The notes below the pieces were generated by a model, which saw nothing but the letters and a program-made list of their open reading frames with translations, did not search any database and was not told the origin of the DNA. The translations under genes were made by a program, and so were the position numbers. Below are positions 53,860 to 64,000 of a DNA stretch of 64,000 bases, in pieces. This DNA comes from Viscum album (taxonomy: Eukaryota; Streptophyta; Magnoliopsida; Santalales; Viscaceae): positions 809,311,123-809,375,122 of the forward strand of contig OY728136.1 in the NCBI GenBank assembly GCA_963277665.1, in the 5' to 3' direction. Each line of letters begins with the position of its first letter. Position 1 is the first letter of the stretch.

Positions 53860-56800
53860 GATCCTTAAGAAAAAGAGGAAACTATAATTATATGATATGA
53901 GGATCAGTGAACCGTTGGTGGGATGTTAGGATAAAACTGAAAATATTTATGGTATATTGTGGAAAGACCTCTTAGAGAAGTTCGTAGAGCACTTCTACCC
54001 AGAGATTCTAAGGTGGGAGAGATTAGTTGAGCTCAAGAGGCTGACTCAGGGGAGTATGTCTATGATGGACTATGTTGGATGCTTTATAAACATATATCAC
54101 TTTTCTCTAGTGTTATAATGGAATAAGATAGATACGAGGAATTTTTAGGATATACTTAAATGTAATATTATGTCCTAGGTTAAACACTTTCAGTTAAAGA
54201 GGTTTGTTGAGTAGTGGATAAGGCTCTCATATCCAAGGGGAACCTTAAGGAGGATTTTAGTGTAGGACAAATGGTTTTTGTTAGATGGTCAGGAGGTATG
54301 ACTTCTGAGAGTAAGAAGTGTCACTATGAGATTTTTATCTAGGGGGATATAAAGAAAGAGTGCCTAGGGGGAAGGGTCAGTCACACATGAACTTACCTGG
54401 ATTATATGTCACTAGTACGGTAGGAAGGGATGCTATCATTGACATTGTCCCAGAGCACTAGTAGAGTTTTTATCTTATAGTGGGACACGACATCTGTAAA
54501 AGTTATGAAAGAACATATGACAGACGGGTAGTGATGGAGAAGATAGAAAAAACTATGGTGTGGGAATGGGATGTTATACACCATATTAATCTATCAGTTG
54601 GAGTTCTACTGGCCAAGGCGGTAGAGGCAGTGGATACGGTGCTTCTGGGAAAGAGCACCCATATTATTAGAGTGTTGTAGCATAAGGTAATCAAGTTTCA
54701 TCACAAGGAAGAGGGGCAGGACAGTTACATTTCATAAATACTACACTTGTGGATACCAAGGATGGACCATCAATAGTGAGAGGTACTATTCTTGTAGATT
54801 ATATAATAGCTAGTGCCTTATTTGATAATGGTGTCTCCCATTCCTTTATTTATATACAAATTTTGAATGGTTTGATCTTGGTGGTGGAGTTCGTGAGTGG
54901 GGTTTTGACGATAGATACACCATTGGGAGTATGTTCTAGGTATTATTTGGTTGTGCAAGGGATGTTCTCTTGATGTTGGGGAGTATCATTTTCTATGGGA
55001 TCTTTACATCTTTTACATGTCAGGATTTGACCTAATTATAGGTATGGACTGGTTAATAGCATATCAATTCCACATAGACTCTTATCATCAAAGAGTGACT
55101 TTCATATATCCTGAGGGTTACAAGTACATGTAGAGTCAGATATCAAGGCGATTCATGAAAGGATGGTTCATTAGCAACGGGGGGAGCTTATCGCTTGGTT
55201 TGTTAGGCTTTTTCTAGATGAGAGAGGTGTAAATTAGGGTGTCTTTCCACCTATAGTAGACCAGCTATAGGATTTTTTTTATTGAATAATTATTAGGGTT
55301 TCCACCTTAGATAGATGTGAAATTTACTATTGATATCATGATGAGGGATGATCCAGTTTCTACTCCACCATACAAAATGAAACTAATAGAGCTTCAACAG
55401 CTTAAGTCTCAGCTATAAGAGTTCGAGGATAATGGATTTATTCAATCAGGTATTTCTCCTTGGGGATCTCTGATATTTTTTGGTAAGAATGATGATAGGA
55501 ATCTATTATTTGATGATGATTACTAGAAGTTGAACTAGATGACAATGAATAACCAAAATCCTCTTCCATGTATTGACGATATTTTTGACCAGTTGAGAGG
55601 ATCTTGTGTTTTCTCCAAGATCGACCTGATATCAAGGTATAATTAGTTGAGATTTATTCCTTATAATATATTGAGGAATTATTTCAAAATAAGGTTTGAA
55701 CTATATGAGTTCATCATAATGTTGTTTGGGTTGAAGAATACACCATATATGTTTACAGCCTTGATGATTAGGATCTTCCATCCTTACCTAGTTCAGTTTG
55801 TGGTTGTGTTTGTGGATGACATCTTGGTGTACTCCAAGACTCAAGATGATCATTCATAACATCTTGAAATCATCCTGAGTATACTAAGAGAGAATCAAAT
55901 ATATGTAAAACTATTTAAGTGTCAGTTTTGGATTGATCGGGTACACTTCTTGGGTCACATCATCTCATAGGAAGCTGTGTTAGTGGACCTAGAGAAGGTA
56001 AAGGCAGCAGTTTCTTGGGAGCATCCCAAGAATTATTATGATATCTATAGATTTCTGGGGGTTTTTTTTGATATTATATGAGATTCATCTAGAACTTTTA
56101 CTAATTATTAGTGTCATTTTTAGGCTTTACCAAAAAGGGGAAAAAAATTTACTGGTCGAAAGCACGTGAGAATTCTTTCCAGGAGATGAAGAAGGTCTTG
56201 GAATCCGAAATGATCTTGATCCTACCTGATCCAGGTGAGAAGTATACTATTTTTTTTTGATTATTTTGGGATCATTCTTGGAGTAGTGTTGATAAAAAAA
56301 TCTTGAGTATGGTGTATGGATCTTGTCAGTTGAGGAAACATGAATAGAACTACCCTATGCATGACCTCGAGTTGGAAATAGTGTTTTATGATTTAAATTG
56401 TTGGAAGAATTATCTATTTAGTGAGAATTTTACTATGTGTACTGATAAAAATAGATTAAATTATATCTTCTCCCAATGAGATTTGAATCTATGGTAGTGA
56501 ATATGGGTTGAGTGTATACAGTCATTTGACTTTGAGCTAGCACATATGCCTGGAAAGGGGAACAATGTTTCTGATTCTTTGAGAAGAAAAACTTAGACTC
56601 AAGTGGCTTAGGAGTCTGGTGCTGAGTGGAAGATGATGACTTTACTAGTGTAGATGCATGTTGTAGTTTAGGAGATTCATGAGTAGGTGACTCTCATATT
56701 AGTTTCAGTAGAGTCTACTCTTTTGAGATGGATTAGGTATAGATTGTATGAGGATATAGAATGCTTTAACTTGAGGAAAATAATTAAAGGAGGGTATTCA

Positions 56801-58140
56801 CATTCTGACTGGACCATAGATATGGATGAGGCCATCTATGTCAAGAATTGGGTTGTTTTGCCTATGAGCATACGAGAGGAAATGATGCATGAGTTTCATG
56901 CCTTGAAGTGGGAGGTACATCCAGGTGTTACAAAAAATTAATGTGCCCTATGACAATGGTTTTTGTGGCCAAGCATGAAAAATAATATTTAGGGGTTTTT
57001 GAAATGATGCTATACTTATCAGTAGGTGAAGGTTGAGCATCAACGACCTGGGGGTTTACAATAACCGTTGACCATTTCATAATGAAAGTGGGATGACATG
57101 ACTAAGAAATTTTTAGTGGTTCTAACAAGGATACCATGAAAGAATGATTATATTTGGTTTATTTTTTACCATTTGAAAAATGTAGTGCATTTATTTCCTA
57201 TATAAGAGACTTTCTCATTGGAATAATTGAGAGAACGATATGTTCGAGAGGTAGTCTATCTGCATGAGGTGCCACTGACTATTGTTTTAGACTGTAACTT
57301 GTGTTTTACTTTTCACTTATAGAAGGTCTTGGAAAAGTTACTTGGTATTTAGGTATTTTTTTAGTATAGATTTCAACACATAGATAGATGGGTAGTTAGA
57401 GCATACTATGTAGTTGCTTGAGGATATATTATGAGCATGTTTTTTTGACATTCGTGGGTCTTGGGAGAAGCACCTAGATGTAGCGGAATTTTCCTATAAC
57501 AAAAATTATCAGGATACTATAAAAATGGAATCATACAAGGATATTTATGGTAAGACATGAAGATCACCTATATGTTGGATAGAGGAATGTGAGTCTGAGT
57601 ACTTGGGACTGAGTCTCGTATAGGAGATGTCGAAGTAGGTTCAGCTGATTCAGAAGCATATAACTATAGCTCAGAGTATAAATAAGTAATATGATAATAT
57701 AAAATAATGACCCCTATAGTTTAAATAGGGTGATAATGTATTCCTTTGAGTGTCTCATAGATTGGTTCATCGCAAGATATGGAGACAGGGAAAGTTGGTG
57801 CCCAGGTTTGTTGGACCGTTCGAGGTTGTGGAGAGAAATGGGTTGGTGGCATACCGATTAGATTTTCCATAGATATATAGTTATATGCAAGATTTTTTCC
57901 ATGTATCACAACTTTAGAATCATCTCCCCGACCCTTCTCATGTGATCAATGTCGATAATGTTGATATTGAGATAGATGTGTCCTTTTAGGATCATCCAAT
58001 ATGTGTGTTGGATCACAGTGATAAGGTGTTGCAGGGAAAGATGGTGATGATAGTTCATGTATTGTGGAAACATGGTCATGTTCAAGAGGAAACTTGGGAT
58101 AGATAATAATATATGAGGGATTAATTTACCAATATTTTTT
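53860..58140 (+). pseudogene. Gag-pol remnant of element B, main part
   Basis: Gag resumes with VNRWWDVRIK (53909-53938), then WKDLLEKFVEHFYPE (about 53961-54005), the conserved Ty3/gypsy capsid block. Protease at about 54800-55130 includes LFDNGVSHSFI (usual Asp-Thr/Ser-Gly changed to Asp-Asn-Gly) and FDLIIGMDWL. RT at about 55320-55990 keeps VFVDDILVYSK (about 55805-55840). RNase H at about 56150-56620. Integrase zinc finger and core at about 56880-57700 include LHEVPLTIVLD. The chromodomain-like end at 58030-58103 reads VLWKHGHVQEETWD. There are many stops and frameshifts. Inactive, and older than the copia inside it. Confidence 0.85.
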
Positions 58141-58191
58141 ACTTAGAATCTTAGAGATGCTTAGGAGTATAGATTCAGGATGGACAATTAT

Positions 58192-58204
58192 AAGGTGGGG
58201 ACAT
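58192..58204 (+). other. Polypurine tract of B
   Basis: AAGGTGGGGACAT immediately before the 3' LTR start TGTAAAACC. Confidence 0.7.
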
Positions 58205-60699
58205 TGTAAAACCTAGACCTTTTCTAGAGATATTGCAGGCTTGTTTACTGGTACTCTTTTTCCATATGTTGAGTAATTTTCATTTGAGTTTTATATTTGG
58301 GTTTTTTTGGGTGAAAATTTTATATAAATGGAACAAAGAGGGTATTTCGTGGTTGGCGCACGGTTTTCCCTAACCATGCACCCTAGCCCAGCAAATCGTG
58401 TAACCCTGGATAGAGAGGGTTTTCATAGAGAGTGTAAGGTTTATCAAACTGTGAACCCAAAAAGGAGAAACGGTGCACCCCCTATAAGAGGGGTACAGTT
58501 TGGAAAATCATATGCCTATACTCAGAAAACCATTCCTGGGTTTTTAATTATCCTAAAAATTTGTTTCAAAAATTTCATATCCCCCCATTTTAACCCCTAT
58601 TTGGCCCTAGCTCAGTACTAACCTCTCTTTCATGATTTTGGAGGCTCCATAATAGATTCTAATCCTTCCCAACAATTTCTATTAGAGAATAAATATAGGA
58701 TTGAAGATCTACACCTCCATGGGTAAGTGATTTCTTCCTTTTTTGATCTCTCTCTCTCTATTCTGCTCCTTTAGCTAGATAAAGGATAGATATTTATCCA
58801 TTGTTTTTTCTAAATCTAGATATAAATTTATTTGATATATTTTTTATAGATATTTATTTGTTTAAACCTTGTATCTAGTAATTGAATCAATATCTTGTTC
58901 TTCATCATGGATTTGAATGATTCATTTCAAATTGGGAATTTCTATTGGGCGATCGCTCATCAACGAATTGAGGTAAGTGGTTTATTATTCAAATATCAAA
59001 GTCTTGATTTCATTTACATGTATGTAATTTTATAATTTTTATTATATGATTATCAATTATGTTCTTGATTGAATTAATTATTTTGGTGAATTAATTAATT
59101 GGGGGAATTGTTAAACTGGAAATATTGGGATTGTGAATTAGAATAAATAATTGTTTAATTAATTATGGAGTTATTGAGATTGATGAATTTGATTAATTAA
59201 TTTTAGAATTAATTAATGGGAATGGTTGAAATTATTAAATTTATTGATTTAGAATAATTAATTTTTGAATTAATTATTGTTGTATTGAAGGTGCTGAATT
59301 GGAATAATTAATTTTTGAATTGATTATTGGAGATTATAGTGATAATGAAATTTATTTAGATGATTAATTAATTGTTGAATTAATTAATAGTATTTAAGTT
59401 ATTAATTAATTTTATAATTAATTAATATGGTTAATACGATTAATTAATTGTTGAATTAATTAATAGGGTTGAGATGATTAATTAATTATTGAATTAATTA
59501 ATAGTATTGAAGTGATTAATTAATAGGTGAATTAATTAATGAAATTGAAGAGGTTAATTAATTTTTGAATTAATTAATAGTGAAATAATGAAGGGTTACA
59601 ATGTAATTCATATGTGAATTAAAATGGTGAATGGTAACAATGGTATTCATATGTAAAAAAAATATGAATGGTAACAATGGAATTTATATATGAATTTAAA
59701 TTGTTAATGGTAACAATGGAATTCATATGTTAATTGTATGGTTAAGGGTAACAATGGGATTCATATATGAATTGAAATGATGAATAGTAACAATGTAATT
59801 TATATTTGAATTGAAATAATGAATGGCAACAATGGAAGTCATATGTGAAAAGAAATAATGAATGGTAACAATGGAATTCATGTGTGAATTGAAATGATAA
59901 ATGGTAATAATGTAATTCATGTTTGAATTGAAAATATGAATGGTAAAAAAGGAATTCATATGTGAATTGAAATAAAGAATGGTAATAATGGCATTCTGAG
60001 ATATGATATCCCTTAGGGATAGTTCAGACTCCAACACAGGCCAAAGTAGGTATTGAGAATTCAGGTTTCCTCAATAACCTAATTGTTATGTGGTTAAATA
60101 AAGAGTAATTGAATAATTGTAAACTATTTACTTTATGGATTTTATTTATCATTTATACAACGAAGTACACTATTTGACTAAATATTGTTTTAGACACCAT
60201 TGGTGGTGGCCTACTGAGTTTTACTCACACCCTACTCAGGCTAATTGATCGGTACATGAATAGATTTCATGGTTGTAGGATAGGATAAGATAAAAATACC
60301 TGTGTTATATAGATTATTTGGGATAGAGTATGGATAAAGGAACCAGATGTGGTTTGGGACCCTCTTGAGAGTTGTCTGTGTATTTAATTTTGGGATTTCT
60401 TTTCAACACTTAGCACATACATTGGAATAAAAAACATGTCATTCAGTTTTTATAATGTAATTCATGATTAGGTATTCTTCTAAAACTAGTATTATTATGG
60501 ATATGATTATATCAATAGTTATTGTTTATTTATTTTATGATGGTGTATTACTCTTATAAATAGGATATATTCTACTCAATATCGATAATAGACCTTGACT
60601 ACTTGTTGGCATCATCTGGTGTATAGGGAGGTGCGCTTGAGGTGACTAAGTGAACTGGCTCGAGATACCGATGTGTGGAACCCAAGTCAGGATGTTACA
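58205..60699 (+). repeat. 3' LTR of element B
   Basis: Collinear with 39962-42489: same head, TATA inverted repeat (58475-58500), GAG|GTAAGTGG splice-donor-like site (about 58970), palindromic array (59070-59585), 39-bp array (59590-60000), and terminus GATGTTACA. Small ORFs here, including 59723-60037 on the minus strand, are repeat translations. Confidence 0.9.
59070..60000 (+). repeat. Tandem arrays in B 3' LTR
   Basis: Palindromic AT-rich units (59070-59585) followed by GAATTCATATGTGAATTGAA units (59590-60000), the same order and period as in the 5' LTR, so both were present before insertion. Confidence 0.85.
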
Positions 60700-63600
60700 A
60701 TGGTATAAATTATTAGTTTAGTACATGTGAAGGGTCATATATGCACTTCCTTGTTAGAGATATATGGAATACCTCATGATCCAGAGAATGGTTTGGTGGG
60801 AGTGGCAAGTGATAAGCTATACTTCCTACTTAAACAAGAATCTCAAAGAGACCAGTTTACCTAGGGATTATATTTCCCTTATTTATAAATTTCATAATCG
60901 TATTCCATGGATAAATTCAAAGGAAAATCTTCTCACGAACTAAAAATTCTTTATCTCAGCGATGATTTTCAGAATAACACTTTTGTATACTTTTATCTCC
61001 CTTTATGTGTTGTTGAATAGATATAACTATATGTATTATTTCCTTAGCTAGTTCATGTCCTTATAGATTTATTTATAAAACAGTATCCCAATATATCATA
61101 TTTTTACAATTATTTCCATATAGGTATTCATGAGGATCCATCTAAATTCTCAAGTGAAAGTTATTGTTATAAAAAATTGACTAGAGGAAGTTATTGATCC
61201 CAACGACATTTTAATTCTAGATAATGGTATCTCAATATATCCTCCAAGGTTTGAATAATCGTATCAAACTAAAATTATTTTTGAGGATGGTAAGTAGTAA
61301 TGAAACATAACTTGGTATATAGAGTTTTCTTAATACTTCTCCAAAACATCAAGGTAATCCTAGGATCCCAATTAGATATAATAGAATGTGGTAACCCATG
61401 TAAACCTACCACTTCCTTGAGGTATATCATGGAAATCTAATTAATATAGAAATCTTCTACAATATGAATGAAGTGTGATGACTTCATAAGATGATTAAAT
61501 ACAACCCAAAGAGTATTATGGCCTATATATGTTTTTGGGGGTCTAATAATGAAATCCATGGTGATTTTTTTCTATTTCCATTCTGGTATGGGTGATAATT
61601 ATAACATCCCATTAGACTTATATCTCGCATCCTTAACTTTCTGAAATACCAATCATTGAGATACATACTCTACAATATCTCTCTTTATGTTGTCCCACTG
61701 GAAATACTTCTTTATATCTCTATACATCATTGTACTTCCAAGATAAATATAAAATGATGAGTTATAGTATTCTTCCAATAGTTCTTCCTTAAAGTTTGGA
61801 ATTTAATTGAAACTTATTTGGTTCCTAAACCTTACTATTCCATCATAATCAAAGTTGAACTTAGGAACATTTTCACCTTCTTTTTATGCTCAACATCCTC
61901 CTTTTGTTCTTTTGTAATATTCACATTTATAGATGGTTGAACACTCATTAAAGCAATATATGATTTATCTAATTCCTTAAATATTTCATGGTAAATACTT
62001 TTAAAATCCATAAATATTGGATATTTTGTGATCCTCATCATACATAAGATATAATTATCTATTTTATTGAAATCATAAACAACCTTGTTCACTTTCCTAG
62101 GGTGGTAACATATTAAGTGTTCATAATAATTAATCAAATTCAACCATTTTCTATCGTGCATATTCAACTCTTTTTGTGTAAATATATACTTCAAAATTTT
62201 ATTATTATTATATAGGTTTCAGATTTATCCATAAATATAGTTCCTATATATCATTAATTAAATAATTACCATTTCTAATACCAAATCACTAGTCAGGTAA
62301 TTTTCTTCATAAACCTTTAATTTTCATGTGGAATAATATATCATCATATCATTCTACATAAGAACACACCACATTACCTTTTAATGCAACACTATAAATC
62401 AAAAAATCTTATCCACCACAGGGTAGTGTGATCATATATACACTAACCAACTGTCTCTTTAGTTCCTTTAAATATTCTTCACATTCTTCATTCCATAGGA
62501 ACGTAACTCCATTTTGAGTTAAATTGGTGAGTGAATTGGAGAGCCTTGATAAATCCTTCACAAAATGTCGATAATATTCATCCATTACAGGAAAACAATG
62601 GATTTTAATCAAATTGTTTTGTATATGATAATGTTCGGTAACTTCTGTCTTTGATGGATCCACCTATATACCCATACTTGTAATTATATGACATAAAAAT
62701 GGAATTGTATATTTTAAAAATTCACACTTGGTAAATTTTGAATACAAATTATTATTCCTTAGTGTATTTAGTATAATTCCCAATTGATCTTAATGGCCTT
62801 GTTTGATTTTTGGAATATATATAAGAATATATTCAATAAAGAATACCACAAACAAATCAAGGTAATCTATAAATACTCTATTTATTAAATCCATAAATAT
62901 AGTGGGGGAATTAGTAAGACCAAATGGCATCACTATAAATTCATAGTGTACATACATTAAACAAAAATATATTTTGGGTATGTCTTCACTTTTGACCCTC
63001 AACTGATAGTATCCAGATAAAAGATAAATCTTGAAAAAATGTTAACCTCCTCATAATTGATTTAACAATTCTTCAATACAAATAAAAGGGTAGTAATTTT
63101 TTATCATGAACTTTTTAAGTTCCCAATAATCAATAAAGAGTTTCATTTATCAACCTTTATTCTTATAAAAATCATAGGTATGAACCATGGTGACTCACTT
63201 GGATATATGAATTCATTATCATGATTCTTCTGGAGTTTCCGATTCAATTCCAACAAATTAATTGAGGCAATTATATATCAATTATTTGAAATATGTGTAG
63301 AATTAGGTATGAGTTTTATTGAAAGATAACTTCATCATTCAAAGGAATACTAGTTAAATCTTTGGGAATGAAATTAACAAACTTTTGTATAATAGGAATG
63401 TATTCTATGTTGAGTTTCTCCCCAAACATCTGAGATATATACCCACTTTGAATAGAAATTAAGACCTATGAAATAAAAGTAATTTCTATTAGAATATCAT
63501 ATTTATCTTCACATAGATCTATAATCATAGGATAGTTCAGAATATCAAATGTTACTTTCCTTCCTTAGAAATTGATTTAAGATTTATATAAAGAAATTCA

Positions 63601-64000
63601 ATCCATGCCCAAAATCTTATCAAATTTCAGTAAAGGAAGAATAATAACATTTTTATAGGTAAAATTCTTAGAAACTTTAACATTACATCCCTATCAAAGG
63701 AAATTCTTAGAAAATTTAACATTATATCCCTATCAAGGGAGTGTATGATATGTTTTATTTAACCATCATGATCCAATTATGTGATTTAAATAGCATAGTC
63801 CCTTCCATGTTCAAGTAGATCTATAAGAATAGGGAATTAACTTGGATAATTACCAAGTTCTAAACATATAATACATTGAATATCTTTGAAATCCATTTCT
63901 CTATTCCCTTAATTTCCACATAGAAAACATATTCCCCTTAATTTTATACATTCTCCAAGGTTTTTATTCTTAAATTACTTGTATGAAGGAAATAGAATTT
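60700..64000 (-). pseudogene. Chromovirus A interior INT2, main part of pol
   Basis: Continues 39714-39961 across element B and is collinear with INT1. On the minus strand: integrase core near 61380-61450 (EVVGLHGLPHSIISNWD); RNase H and connection at 62409-62663 (DPSKTEVTEHYHIQN, FLWNEECEEYLKELK); RT at 62790-63002 ([20 protein letters not shown]), with the catalytic block changed to FFIEYILIY, so both Asp are lost; zinc-knuckle remnant CIICLELGNYPS near 63850-63880. There are many stops. The interior runs off the window. Confidence 0.8.

Larger units (their letters stand above)
39962..60699 (+). mobile_element. Ty3/gypsy chromovirus B (hosts copia C)
   Basis: LTRs 39962-42489 and 58205-60699 enclose a decayed gag-pol. 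Termini are TGTAAAACC and TGTTACA. The flanking 5-mers ATGTT (39957-39961) and ATGGT (60700-60704) form a target duplication with one mismatch. The primer site is at 42493 and the polypurine tract at 58192-58204. The interior is split in gag by the younger copia element. B lies in INT2 in the opposite orientation. Confidence 0.9.

Overview
The window looks like heterochromatic nuclear DNA of a higher plant with a repeat-rich genome. It is strongly AT-rich and consists almost entirely of LTR retrotransposons nested inside one another. I see no host protein-coding gene and no tRNA or rRNA gene. The plant assignment rests on primer-binding sites matching initiator tRNA-Met (TGGTATCAGAGC type), polyproteins of chromovirus-type Ty3/gypsy and SIRE-type Ty1/copia, and a tRNA-derived SINE. 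The species cannot be named.

Layout. Positions 1-20671 hold LTRs of a minus-strand chromovirus family (called A). They are interrupted by an unclassified repeat (about 5098-20174), which itself holds a plus-strand chromovirus D (5831-17299). D carries a SINE in its 3' LTR. Positions 20672-24882 are a decayed minus-strand A interior (INT1). An A LTR follows (24883-27736 plus 38857-39713), split by element E (27737-38856). E is a same-family element in the opposite orientation, with LTRs of about 5 kb and an interior of only 1.26 kb. A second A interior (INT2) starts at 39714 and runs past the window end, so the order is LTR-INT-LTR-INT. INT2 is split by plus-strand chromovirus B (39962-60699; flanks ATGTT/ATGGT). 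B's gag is in turn split by a much younger copia element C (about 43465-53846).

C is the only near-intact coding unit. It has gag (636 aa), pol (992 aa plus a short tail behind one stop codon) and a third ORF (745 aa plus a tail behind one stop codon). The third ORF has its own TATA box, so it may be made from an internal promoter. Gag would form the particle, Pol would supply protease, integrase, reverse transcriptase and RNase H, and the third protein is an accessory (env-like position) protein of unknown role. C has no recognisable 3' LTR.

The most unusual signals are RNA-structural. (1) Family A/E LTRs carry tandem modules of about 190 bp. Each is an imperfect hairpin with a conserved loop, while the arms differ between copies yet stay complementary. 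(2) The copia leader holds five tandem hairpins about 49 nt apart whose fourth stem pair is C-G, T-A, C-G, G-C and A-T in turn. Both arrays lie downstream of a TATA box and so would be transcribed. Element boundaries were found by eye and several are approximate.
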